NCBI RefSeq assembly: GCF_002865645.1 | Contig: NW_020194685.1 | Coordinates: 124,001 to 188,000 of the forward strand | DNA from: Hyaloscypha bicolor E | Lineage: Eukaryota > Ascomycota > Leotiomycetes > Helotiales > Hyaloscyphaceae | Length of the DNA: 64,000 bases | Direction: 5' to 3' | Shown: positions 15,375 to 26,685 of the stretch, in pieces | Position numbering within the stretch: the first letter of the stretch is position 1 | How the letters are laid out: the number at the start of each line of letters is the position of its first letter | Notes under the pieces: model-generated | Told to the model about the DNA's origin: nothing | What the model saw: the letters and a program-made list of their open reading frames with translations, nothing else | Databases searched by the model: none | Position numbers and translations under genes: made by a program

Positions 15375-15459
15375 ACGAGTTTAGGGCCGCTTTACTAAAA
15401 TTATCGCTAGCGGCCTTATGCAAGCTCCGGGGCTAGCAATAATTTTGCCCTAAACTCGT
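15375..15459. repeat. 85-bp GC-rich hairpin / foldback element
   Basis: A GC-rich island in very AT-rich sequence. Outer arms ACGAGTTTAGGGC (15375-15387) and GCCCTAAACTCGT (15447-15459) are perfect complements. Inner arms AAAATTATCGCTAGC and GCTAGCAATAATTTT pair with one mismatch after a 9-nt bulge. The loop is GC-rich. It sits at the left edge of the ~3 kb insert in the LTR-like repeat. It could be the terminal repeat of a DNA transposon or a short foldback element too small to attract RIP. Confidence 0.75.
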
Positions 15460-16639
15460 CCCGAGTAGCTCTTTAAATAATATTTTTTAGTAATAAACTT
15501 TTTATAAACTTTTAATAAATTATATAAGAAAGAAAATAGCTTATAAATATATAAAATTATTTATAAATAAGCTAAAACTATTCTTTTAATTTATATTTTA
15601 ATAACTAAGATTTAAAATTAATATATATATAATTATTATTAAATTTTAATAATATAAGTATTTTAAATAAGTTTTAAAAATATTAATTTAATATATATAA
15701 ATTATTTAAAAAAAAGTAAAAGTTTATTAAATATTATATAATATTTTTATTTTTATTTTTTATTTATTTTTAGAAGCAATTTATTAATATTAAATATAAA
15801 AAAAATCTTTTAATAAATCTTTTAATATTTATATAAGTTTATTTTAAAAAAAAGTCTTTAAATATAAAAGACTTTAATTAAAAAAGCTTTTTAAAAACTT
15901 TATATTATTAAATATATTAAAAATATAAATTGCTTTTAAAATCTTTTTTAAATAAAAATATTTAAAGATATATTACTTATTTTAATAAGAATTTTAATAT
16001 TTATTATATAATTAAATAATATTTTTATAAATTAATAAAATTTAACTTAATATAATTTACTTTTAATAAAAGAATTTAATTTCTTATATTTCTTATATAT
16101 AATATTACCTTATTAAGTTATAATAAACTTTCTTTTATTAATTTAATTTATAAAACTCTTTTTTATATTATATTATATTTTGAAATAAATAATCTTATAA
16201 ATTCTTAAACTTTAAACTTAATATAAGTTCTTTAACTTATTAAAATTATTAATTATATATGTTAATTATTTATATATATAAAAACTTATATTTAATATAT
16301 TAAATTTAGTTTATTTTTATTTTTTATTTCTAATATAAATTATATAAAAAAATTAAGTAAAATTTATAAAAAGTCTTTTTATTATAATAAGAAATAATAT
16401 TATTTTTATAAAGCTTTTTAGCTTTTTCTTTATTTTTTATTTATATTTTAATTAAATATATAATATTAATATAATTCTTTTAAATATTAAATTTAAAATA
16501 TTATTATAAAATATATAAAAATTTATAATTATTAAAACTTAATAATATAAGTCTAATAATATTAAATTTTATAATATAAATACTTTAAATAAAAATAAAT
16601 AAGTTAAAAAAACTTGAATATAAAATTTTAATTTAGTGG

Positions 16640-16795
16640 ATAGTATGTATAAATTATAAAATAATATAAATTATAAAATAATTATAAGATTCTAAAATAT
16701 TATATTATAAAATGATAGGTAAATTATAAATAATCATATTAAAATATAAATTATAAAATAATATAAATTATAAAATAATAAAAGTTTATTAAGTT
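16640..16795. repeat. Degenerate tandem repeat (AT-rich)
   Basis: Repeated units of the form TAAATTATAAAATAATA, separated by short variants. No function is apparent. Confidence 0.6.
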
Positions 16796-17529
16796 TTATA
16801 TAATATTTATATTTATTTTAATAAATTCTTATTTTTAATTCTAAATTATTTTATTAATAAAAGTAATTTATTAATATTAAGTAATATTTTTCTTTATTTT
16901 TCTTTAAATATAAAAATATATTTTAATAAATCTTTTAATATTTTTTAAAAAATAAAAGCTATTATATTATATAATAAAATTATTTAATATTTTAAGTTAT
17001 TTATAAGTTTTTAAAACAAATTATTATTAAAAGTTAATAATATTTTCTTTAATATAAATTTATTTTAAAAAAAGTCTTTAAATATTAAATATAATTTTTA
17101 TATAATAGTTTTAATAGACTTTAATTAAAAGAGCTTTTTTTTTTAAAAAAAAAATTACTATTAAAAATATTAAAAATATATTTCTTAATTTAAAAGCTAT
17201 TTTAATAAATAATTTAAATTATATATTTCTTATATTATATATTATTTATTTAATTTATAATAAACTTTCTTTTATTAATTTAATTTATAAAACTCTTTAT
17301 TATATTATATTATATTTTTAAATAATTAATTTTATAAATTCTTTAACTTTAAACTTAAAATAATTTCTTTAAATTATTTAAATTATTAATTATATATTTT
17401 AAATATTTATATATATATAAGAACTTATATTTATAAACTTATATTTAATATATTAAATTAAATTATTTGTATCTAATATAAATTATATAAAAAATTAATT
17501 AAAATTTATAAAAACTCTTTTTAATTATA

Positions 17530-17990
17530 AAAGAAATAATATTATACTTATAAAGCTTTTTTAATTCTTTCTTTTCTTTTATATTTATAAAGCTTTTTAT
17601 TTTTCTTTATAAATTATTATAGCTTTTATTCTTTTTATAAATTCTTATAGCTTTATTTATATATATAAAGTTCTTTTCTTTTCTTATAAGCTTTTTTAAG
17701 CCTTATTTATTATAGCCCTTACTTTTATTTATAAAGCTCTTTCTTTTTATATATTTTTTTAAGTCTTATTTGCCTCTATAAGTAACTTATTACTTATATT
17801 CTTATTTATAGCTTTTTTTAGCCTTTATTTATATTTATAAAGCTTTTTCTTTTTTTTTATAATTTATTATAGCTTTTTCTTTTATTTATTATTTTTTCTA
17901 AGCTATCTTATAAGCTTATAAAGCTTCTTCTTTCCTTATATAAACCCTTATAGCCTTATTCTTACTTATAAAGCTCTCTCTTATATTTAT
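17530..17990. repeat. Degenerate tandem array of TATAAAGCTTTTTCTTT-like units
   Basis: Units built around TATAAAGCTTTTT or TATAGCTTTT followed by pyrimidines recur roughly every 30-60 bp with much variation. This looks like a decayed minisatellite. Confidence 0.55.
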
Positions 17991-18046
17991 AAAACTTCCC
18001 TTAAGCTTGCTAGGTATTAGGATTACGGTATATAATATGCAAAAGT

Positions 18047-18325
18047 TTTAATATTCCTTATATAACTTATATTTTTAGGAAGTCCCAAAAGCTAGCCTGA
18101 GCCTTGAGAATTCCCTCCCGAGCTTTAAAAAATTATAAGAAAAGCCCCTTGTATTCCAGAACTACTAAAATAGAGAGAAAGGCACTTGAGCTTCTCCTTT
18201 CTAATTCTTAGCTAAGCGCTAAGGATTTGGATATAATCGCATTCCGATATACGATTTCCTAGAAGGGGGAGATTCTGGTATTCCTTATGTAACCCGTATT
18301 TTTCAGGAAGCCCCGGGAGCCAACT
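18047..18325. repeat. Diverged direct repeat pair
   Basis: The segment starting ATTCCTTATATAACTTAT at about 18050 reappears at about 18280 as ATTCCTTATGTAACCCGTAT. Both are followed by a TTTT(C/T)AGGAAG motif. Differences are mainly C/T and G/A, with the first copy more RIP-like than the second. Confidence 0.55.
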
Positions 18326-18357
18326 GCTTAAGGGTAGTCCAAACGTAGCTTAATATA

Positions 18358-18508
18358 AAGAAGTAATTATTTTTTAGGAATATAAAAAAATCAGCTTTCT
18401 TATATAATTCCCGCAAGTTATATATAAAAGGCTATAGCCTTTATTATATAACTAAAACCTTAAAACCGCGAAAATAATATAATTTTTAAAAAGTATAGCT
18501 TATTATAC
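18358..18508. repeat. LTR-like direct repeat, copy 2, second half
   Basis: Continues the match to 2765-3065 after the ~3 kb interruption, beginning at AAGTAATTATTTTT and ending at TTATTATACTAT. It includes palindrome copy 3. The recognisable gypsy relic begins directly to its right, so this may be that element's LTR. Confidence 0.6.
18417..18452. repeat. 36-bp palindrome, copy 3
   Basis: The cleanest copy: arms GTTATATATAAAAGGC and GCCTTTATTATATAAC around TATA. It lies in the same repeat as copy 1, and the same third arm precedes it. Confidence 0.8.
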
Positions 18509-21500
18509 TATCTTAGTTTTCTAAATATCTCTAGTATATTTCAAGTATATTTTACTAGTAAAGTAATTATATTATATATATTTAGAAAGTATTTAGGTAT
18601 CTGACCAGGTATTTCAGATATTAGATATTTAGGAATTATAATAGTTATTATTTATTTGAGATTAAGAAATTAATTACTAAATCGAATTAGATAAAATTAA
18701 TAGAAAGAAATCTATTATATTATAAGATTTATTATATAATATATCTCGAAATAAGCTTCTAATATTATAAAAAATACTTATAGAATTACTAAATAAAGGA
18801 TTTATTTAAATAAGCTACTTTTTTATTATTATTTCTATTATTTTTATATAGAAATCTAATAAGAAATTATAATTTTATATAAATTACTAGAGCCTAAATA
18901 AGTTTATAAAAAAGAACTAATATTTGCTTTTATTAATCTATAAAATCTTTTAGAATATTAGAAAAGTAAAATAGTTTATAAAGCTTAATATTATAATAGC
19001 TTTTTATAAGATTTATATTATTAAAAAAGATAAATAGAAAATAGCTTTTTATATAAAATATAAATTCTATAAATAATTAGTAACTTTTTTTGGTCTAATA
19101 AATACCTCGAATATATTTCAGAAATTTATTAATTAAATCTTTAGGAATTTTCTAGATAAGTTTTATTTTATTTATATAAATAATATTCTAGTTTATTTAT
19201 TAAAATTAGGAAAAGAATATTATAAATATATATAGAAGATTCTCTAATAATTCTAAAAAGCAGATTTATAACTAGATATTAATAAATATAAATTTGAAAT
19301 TAAGTTAATAAAATACTTAGAGTTTATTATTAAGGCCAGAAAAAGCATTTATATAGATCTAATAAAGATTAAAGCTATTCTAAGCTAGAAAGCCCTAAAG
19401 TTAATAAAAGATATATAGAGTTTCCTAGAATTTACTAATTTTTACTAATATTTTATTCGAGAATTCTTAGAAATTATTTAATTACTATTTAATCTTATAT
19501 ATAAGAACTAAGTATTTTTATAAATAAATAAAATAGAGGCTATTTTTTAAAAGCTTAAAAAGATATTTATATCCGTTCTAATACTAATATAGTTTAATTA
19601 TAACCGGGAAATAATTCTTAAAATAAATTTCTCTAAATAAAATATAAATAGTATTTTTATATAAATTAATAAAAAGAGTATTTTATAATTCTATATATTT
19701 TTCTCGAAGAAAAACAATTCTATAAAATATAATTATAAAATCTATAATAAGGAAATACTTATAATTATTTATTATTTAGAAAAATAGAATATAGAACTAA
19801 AAAGTATTTACTAGTTTAAGATCCAAATAAACTATAAAAACCTGAAGTATTTTATAATAATATAGAAACTTACTAAATAGTAAATAAGGTAATTCCTAAT
19901 TCTTTTATAATATAATTTCAAGATCTTATATATTTTAGAAGAAAATAATAAATAAATAAATATATTTTTAAAGTAAAAATGGAATTTCTCTAATAAAAAA
20001 AGAAATAACTATTAATAGTCTAGAATATTATAATTATTAAAGCCAAAGACCTTTAATAATCTCTTTAAAAATTCGATTCTTATAATATTAGTATAAATAA
20101 AAAGACAAGTTAAAAAGAAATCCGTTTGTTTTTCCAAGTTTGGCCTAGAAAATTAAAACTAAGAAAGAGATATCTAGCCAGGAAACTAGTAAGATATAGA
20201 GGCCTAACTTATAAATATAAATTAGTAAAAAAGCAGAAGAAATAGAACGAGATTTCTTTTAATATTAAAAGATCTTTTTAAATCGAGCTTAAAAAGCCAA
20301 GAATAAAATAAGAGCTATATTAATAATAGGCGAGTAAAATAATAAATAAGAAATAATATTTAATATATACTAAAAAAGCTCTAGTATAATACCTAAAAAA
20401 AAGAATAAACTATATTAAGCTATAATTAAAGTAATACGAGAAGAGAAATAAATATTCTTATCTAATTTAAAAGTTAAGATATTAATAGAGAAATATTTAT
20501 TATTTTAGTTAAATTAATTTCTTTTCCGGAAATAATAATAGATTTTTAACTTAGAAAAGCTTTATATAAAGCTAATTTAATAGATTTATAACTCGATTTA
20601 GTATAATTACTTAGAATAAGATAGTATAAATACTTTTTTATATAATAATTCTTTTAACTAAATATATTAAGGTAAATATATTAGTTTATATAGAATTATA
20701 ATATTTATAAGAGAAATAAAATATAAAGAAACCGCTATTAGAGATTTCTAAAACCTTTCTTTATTCCGAATTAAATCTAATAAGAGATCTCGATTAATTT
20801 TATAATAGAACTTCTATTAAATAAAAAATATACTAATATAATAATTATTATAAATTATCTAGAAAAAGAGATAATACTCGAGGCTATAATAAATATTATA
20901 GTAAAAATAATAGTAAAATAATTTATAATAATCTATTATTACTAGTATAGGCTTTCGAAAGTAATAGTTTCTAACCGGGAAAAGCAGTTCATAAAAGTAC
21001 TATAAATTAGAATATATAACTTACTAGATATTATTTATTAATTATCTATAATATATTATCTTGAAATAAACGGATTTATAAAAAAAAAATCAAATAATTA
21101 AAACCTTTTTCTATATCTTTATAGACTATAATTAAGTAAATTAAATAACTTTCTTATTATATATTAAGCTAGTAATTAATAACCGAAATATTTTTTTTAT
21201 AGAAATTAGTTTATTTTTTTTATCTTATAAATATTATATTAAGCTAATATAGTTCTAGAATAAAGTTAGTAAAGAAAGCAAAGAACTATTACCTATTCAA
21301 ATAGTAGATAATATTATATATAGGCTTTATAATATATAATAGTAATAGCCTAGTAATTTCAAGAAAAAATAATAAACGAGAAAAGAAACTAGATTACGGA
21401 ATTTAAGATTAGAAATAAAGTCTAGCTTAATCTCTAGAATATCTGAATAAATAAGCTAATTAAGAAACTTAATATAAAGTATATTAAATATATAATAATT

Positions 21501-21850
21501 AAGGTAATAAAAAGCTATAGTTTTTAGTTTAATACTTTTCTAGAAATCTATAATATATTCTATAATAAATTCCTTTAGCTAAAGTTAGTCTTAAAACGAC
21601 TTATAGCTATAATTATAGCTTATAAGAAACGAAAATAAGTATAAAGTTAAACGAATTCTTAATAAGAAATATATAAAATATAGTCGGGGGCTTTTAAAAA
21701 AGCTATTTATAAAATGAAAAAACTATATATATTTTATATAAGAACTATATTTCGCATTTAAAGAGATAATAATATTAGAAACTTAAAAAAAGATTATTTA
21801 ATAAAAAGAAGTTCTACTTATATATTTATAGGACCGGTATTTGCAAATAA
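18509..21850 (+). mobile_element. Ty3/gypsy retrotransposon relic (RT-RNase H visible)
   Basis: Conceptual reading on + through many stops shows, in the right order, remnants of a gypsy reverse transcriptase and RNase H. FYFIYINNILVY near 19170-19200 matches the family motif (Y(V/L)DDILVY), with both catalytic Asp changed to Asn as RIP would do. It is followed by IKYLEFIIKARKSIYID, FLEFTNFY, FSRKKNNSIKYNYKIYNKE and YKNLKYF, which correspond to the connection and RNase H segments. No intact frame remains. The integrase part is probably in 20.1-21.8 kb, but I could not read it with confidence. Confidence 0.75.
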
Positions 21851-21911
21851 AGAAAAGGTAATATAATGGGTTAAAACCCGATTTATATATTTGGCTAGAA
21901 GCCTATATTAA

Positions 21912-21947
21912 GTTATATAATAAAGGCCAGGGCCTTTATTATATAAT
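21912..21947. repeat. 36-bp palindrome, copy 4
   Basis: Arms GTTATATAATAAAGGC and GCCTTTATTATATAAT around CAGG. It lies at the right edge of the gypsy relic. Confidence 0.8.
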
Positions 21948-22019
21948 ATGCCTCCTTGGATTAATAAAGTAATTATATATTACTTAAGAAGTTCAGATAT
22001 TTTAAAGAATATAGTTCTG

Positions 22020-22115
22020 CTTTTTTCGTTTTTCTTTTTTTTTTCTTTTTTCTTTTTTTTTTCTTTTTTCTTCTTTTTTTCTTTTTTCTTCTTTTTTTCT
22101 TCTTTTTTTCTTTTT
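22020..22115. repeat. Polypyrimidine low-complexity tract
   Basis: Nearly 100 bases of T runs broken by single C, approximating a tandem of T6-9 plus C on the + strand. It gives a meaningless Phe/Ser reading frame. Its strong strand asymmetry may form a triplex, but nothing indicates a function. Confidence 0.8.
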
Positions 22116-24206
22116 AGAGAATTCTATTTAATTAATCGAACTATTAGTTTTCTTTATATAAAGGCCTGGCTTGTAATAATTATATATTATACTTATATAT
22201 ATATTAATTAAAGTATTTATAAATAAAATATAATTAATTAGAAAATTTTATAAATAAATTTAATTTATAAATTCTTTAAATCTTTTTAAAGATATTTTAT
22301 TATTTCTAATATTTCTTTGAAATTGCGAAAAGTATTATTAAAATAAATTTATTTAAATATTGCTTTAATTTAATAATATTAATTAATTTTGAAAACTTAA
22401 ACTTTTAATTAAATTATTTTATTTATTATTTAATAAAAATCTCTAATATTTAAATAAGAATATTATTACCTAAAAGCTAAAATATATATTTATTTTATGT
22501 TTTTGTTTGAATTTGCTTTTATTAATTATAGTTTTAATTCTTTATAATAAATCTTTAAATATTATAAAGCTAATAAAATAAGTAATTGCAATTAAATAAT
22601 TAGTTAATAAATACTTTTTTAGAGATCACTTGTTTTAAATTCTTTTAATATTATTATTTTATTATTATTATTATTAAAAAAAATCTTTTAATTAATTTTT
22701 GCTTTTAAATATAATTTCTACTATTAATAATATCTTTTGAAATAATATTTCAAATATTCTTATATTAGTTTATAATTCATATAAATATTATATTATATAA
22801 GAATTAATATAACTGGTTGTTTTTTTTTAAATAATAATAACTTTAAGAGCTCTCGTTAGTATTTCTGTATTATAATTAGTATAAGAGAACTTATCTTTAT
22901 ATTTTTTAAAAAAAATTACTAGGATAATATTTCGGGGCCAATATTTGTATATCCTGCTAAGTTAGGGAAATATAAGGGCCTTTAGGCACAGCCTGTGGGC
23001 ATGAAAGAGAGTTTTGAAAGGCAAAAAGACAGCGCTAATATACTTCGAGGCGGGGTGAGTCTCAATATATACTCGATGTCTCTATCTCTTCCGCTAATAT
23101 TTCATGACAAGTTGTTCAACGTTAGTACTGTAGTCGAGAGTCCTTTGTCGACAAGACTTGCCCAGAACGCAAGAAATTTCTTATATGTGTGAGCATCTTT
23201 TATCTGCTACTAGAATTTTATATAGTGAGCGTTGCCTAGTTAACTTCTATTAAAAGCGTATTATTAACCGGACCCAGGCACTCTAAACAATTCCAAATAT
23301 AACAGATGCTTCAACTTGGACTCCGAATATTATTATAGCTATATCAGTTGGCTTAACAATGTACTTTATATTATTCAATATTGACTTGCTAGTTTCACTG
23401 GGCTGGACAACATACTCAGGCTTCCGCAGGGAGCGTATATTGAAGATAACGAAAAACGAGAAAAGTGAAAGCTACAAAACTCGGGGTCAAAGCTAGAGGA
23501 ATATAATACGAGAAGTAGAGACGTTTGCAATATAATGGGTTTTATATAGTCAATTACTACTTTGTTATATGTTTGAACCCTAAGGGATGGCCTTTTATTA
23601 TAATTATTATTCTTCTTCTTCCTCTTTCAAATAAAGTCGAGAGAGACTGTTGGTAGCAGAATAATGAATTTGCTATAGTACCAAGTACAAATGGCCTCAC
23701 AGTGCCATTTTCCCATCACTTTCACGATCAAGCCTTAACCTTTCACCACATTTCTGCAAAGTGAAATGAAACAAGGTGCTCACTTATGATGTTTACTTAC
23801 GAACCCCCCTGAAATTCAGAATAAGAATTCCCCCTTCCTGGATCCTTCTTGTCATGGGCCAGCAATATGGCATGTTTGCAGCCACTCCACGGAACTATAG
23901 AAGAACATTATATTTTATCTACGGTCAGTCAGGTGGGAATATGGATGTACTTTTAAGTTGACGGACCCTTTTAGCGGCCAGGCCTGGAATAACTCAGTTA
24001 AGTAGGGATGAAGTAAGTGTGCCGAGCGAACTCAGCATAGTATCGGAGTACCTATGAGAATGTAGGCCTAGTATGCGCGATGAACCGCTGAAAGAGGAAA
24101 TATAACGCATCGCCACTCTCCTTTCGCTCTGAGCTGATCGGCGGGATTTTGCACCACCCTGATGATAGATTTTGGTATAAAGATTTGTTAAACCCTAAAT
24201 AGTCAT
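22116..24206. other. Transition from AT-rich to normal DNA, no gene recognised
   Basis: AT-rich repeat sequence ends at about 22.92 kb, and base composition becomes normal from there to the HET gene. Small open frames exist (for example 22995-23192 and 23776-23961 on +), but they show no family resemblance, no introns and no biased composition. I do not call them genes. Confidence 0.5.
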
Positions 24207-26126
24207 TCAGACAAGAATGAATATTTCGGAATCTTTATCAGAAACAGCCTCCCCATCCATAATTCCGTGAACATAGCATTCTCCAACCAATTCATACCTA
24301 TCATATCTCCTGCTTCCGATCGCATGCTCTCCCACCCCCCTAACCAAAAACGGTGTTTGAGCCCCGCCAAAAATACATATCAAGTCGCCAGGTTGTGCCA
24401 GTTCAGGCACAAGCATAAAATATCCTTCCTGCTTAGAAACCGCAAACTTCCTCCGAAGCAACCCTTGTGCTATTCCAAAATAAAACGTCCTAGCCGCAAC
24501 ACGATCAGCCAAGATTCGTGCCGGAAGATTTTCACACGGAATTCCGGGATATATCTCCCAATATATTTGGTCTGAGATTTTATTGTCTAGGAGGGGACCG
24601 CGAAGACCTATACATATTCTCCTCCACGCCTCATAAGCTTTCTTGTAAGGAGCTGGTGCAGGACGCGTCTCGTCACCATGGTCACCCATCAGCGTTCTCC
24701 ACAACGCTTCATCGCGGCACTGGCCATTGCGGTACTCCTCGCTAATGAGATAGCGTCTAGTTGTGCCAACAGGCTTTCAGTCGTTTCGAGCATATCAGCT
24801 TGTTTGTCTATAGCTTGATCTCCCATCACCCTTCCACAACGTTCAATCTCATCGATGTATTGTCCTCTGATTTCGATGATTGGAATGGTGGGATGGGTAC
24901 TGAATTGCCACAGGCTTGCTCCAGATGCCCTGTACGGAACTCTCTCTGGAGATCTCCAGAAATTTCGAACGGGGACGTAGAGTTCCAGTCAACAGCCCAT
25001 GAAGGAAGACCCGTTGTAATTCTGTGGTGGCCAATGCCTGCATGATGCAGCACCCTTGACGGTTCTTGTTGAGAGAGCAAGTGGCGTGTTGCCAACACGT
25101 ATATCTCTCGCACTTCCTTATTATACATTCTTGAAAGAGAGTTTTGGGCTGCTGGATCTGCTATGCCAAGTAAAGCAAAGATCTTATCCTTTGCCTCCGT
25201 TACATCGGATCTGGAGATAAACTGTAGCAGCTCAACTAGTTCCATGCATGATTCTTGTTGGATCCTAGATCTGATGCGTGAAATCAGTCGTATGCAATCT
25301 GTTCCGCGGATAGGGACTCGGAATCTTTGCCGCGGTGCAGTCACGGGAGATGAGGGGATAAACAGACTGCCCACATCCTGAGTGGTGAGCATCTCTATAG
25401 TTGAGGCAAAGTATTCCCAGGGAGGATTGAGCCGCCGTAGAAAATATGTACTGGCTCTGCGACGGCGATTTCTTGGATGATCCAACTCCGTGTCCAGTAC
25501 TGATGATTGAGAAGCGAAAACAGAGCAGGCCATTTTGGAGATTTGGAGCCGATTTCTAATATTGTCTTTAGCTCTGGGCCTTGCAGCCCACCAAATCTTA
25601 ATCTTCTGTTTAGATTGGAGATGAAACCCATGGCTATCCTGGAATCGGGCTGAGAGCCGAGCCAGACTAGTACTCGAGATGCCCGGCTGTAGATCTCACG
25701 CATCAAGGGGATTTGAACACTCTTTTCTTCCTTATCGACTTGATTAATGCAAATGGAGTCTATCCAGATCTTCCGGGTTTTCAGGAACGTTGCTCTATCT
25801 TGGAGAATGTCGAATGCGTTTGAGTTAACCTCTAACTTGCAACCGTTGATTATAACGGACCGACTTTGACTCGGATCTCCCAATGTATAGGAAATGGCCT
25901 CGTATGAAGGGCGAGAGTCGATTCTGTGTATGGAGAATTCGCACTTGACTGGTCCAAAGGGAAAGGGTCTTGATAGCTGGAGGGGCTGTATGGAACGCTT
26001 TTCCGAAAATCGTTCGTATCGAAGTATTTCGTAGTAATGATTTTCGTTCCGAGAGAAAAGGCCCCTCCATATCTTGTATAAAAAGATAATTATTGCCGGA
26101 GTAACGATTTTGGAAGCAAGGATCAT
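24207..26126 (-). pseudogene. HET-domain gene, 3' part, frameshifted
   Basis: Heterokaryon-incompatibility (HET, PF06985-type) protein, a family linked to fungal nonself recognition and cell death. Reading on - from 26126, the HET core is plain: YEAISYTLG, IWIDSICINQ, VLVWLGSQ and WTRSWIIQEI. Further on come DKIFALLGIADP and LPSWAVDW, then the usual HET C-terminal tail with EALWRTL, PGDLICIFGGA and ECYVHGIMDGE, ending at the stop at 24207. The frame changes three times, near 25425 (at CTCCCTGGG), near 24955 and near 24775. Each change fits one missing base. No GT-AG intron explains them without deleting conserved residues. Its 5' continuation is 26686-27174, separated by a TIR element. In the present sequence the upstream element supplies an alternative in-frame ATG at 26216, 30 codons before the native Met codon. 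The gene is probably dead. Confidence 0.85.
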
Positions 26127-26127
26127 A

Positions 26128-26684
26128 ATAGTCGGACTTGACGTCGCGCTAAAGGGGCCCTTCCCTTTAGTCGGGGAAAGCAAGTTGTCCCGGGAAAGCA
26201 AGATGTCCCGCACCAAATAAAATCCTTAATAACTTGAAACATTAACCTTTTTAAATAATTCTAAGTAATAGAATTAAAAATATAAGCCTTATAAACTAGA
26301 TACGATTCTCTAAATTTTAAAAAAAGATGTAGGTAGAGAGTTATTAAGGTTTTAATAATAAAATCGCGAGAAATACAAAAATTGTAAGAATTATTTGTTC
26401 GCGACCATTTCGCGAGTATTAGATCTACAACTTTTGCTTAATTATAAATTTTTATTCTTTCACTTAAAACTTTAGCCCTTAATTATGCAATAGGTAACTA
26501 TAAGATCGCGAATAAAACGTATTAATTAGATTTTCTATAGCTAGTTCCTAATATTGTTTTTTAGAAGGCAAAAAAGGCTAGTGCGGGACATCTTGCTTTC
26601 CCGGGACAACTTGCTTTCCCGGGACAACTTGCTTTCCCCGACTAAAGGGAAGGGCCCCTTTAGCGCGACGTCAAGTCCGACTAT
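26128..26684. mobile_element. 557-bp TIR element (MITE-like) with TA duplication
   Basis: Left arm 26128-26213 and right arm 26581-26684 are near-perfect inverted repeats beginning ATAGTCGGACTTGACG. They are flanked by TA on both sides (26126-26127 and 26685-26686), as for Tc1/mariner/pogo-type insertion. The right arm is 18 bp longer because a unit containing CCCGGGACAACTTGCTTT is present one extra time. The ~367 bp core is AT-rich and non-coding with several TCGCGA-type motifs, so this is a non-autonomous element. The arms are not RIP-degraded. It sits inside the coding sequence of the HET gene. Confidence 0.85.
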
Positions 26685-26685
26685 T

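Larger units (their letters stand above)
15460..18357. other. AT-rich insert splitting the LTR-like repeat
   Basis: This block interrupts the repeat copy 15222-15371 / 18358-18508. Most is RIP-like AT-rich sequence without reading frames. It holds two low-complexity arrays (about 16640-16790 and 17530-17990) and a less degraded right end (18000-18350) with a diverged direct repeat. With the hairpin at 15375-15459 at its left edge it may be a single inserted element. No coding motif was recognised. Confidence 0.5.

Noticed and set aside
21948..22211. Open frame of mostly Phe and Ser on +
   Set aside because: It is the translation of a polypyrimidine low-complexity tract and has no protein character.
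22995..23961. Small open frames at 22995-23192 and 23776-23961 on +
   Set aside because: No signal peptide, no domain, no supporting splice sites; expected by chance in normal-composition DNA.
25395..25451. A 57-bp GT-AG interval that could be an intron in the HET gene and would also explain the first frame change
   Set aside because: It would remove conserved residues (VHIFYGG region), and the branch-like sequence is too close to the acceptor. A one-base loss at CTCCCTGGG explains the data better. cDNA would decide.
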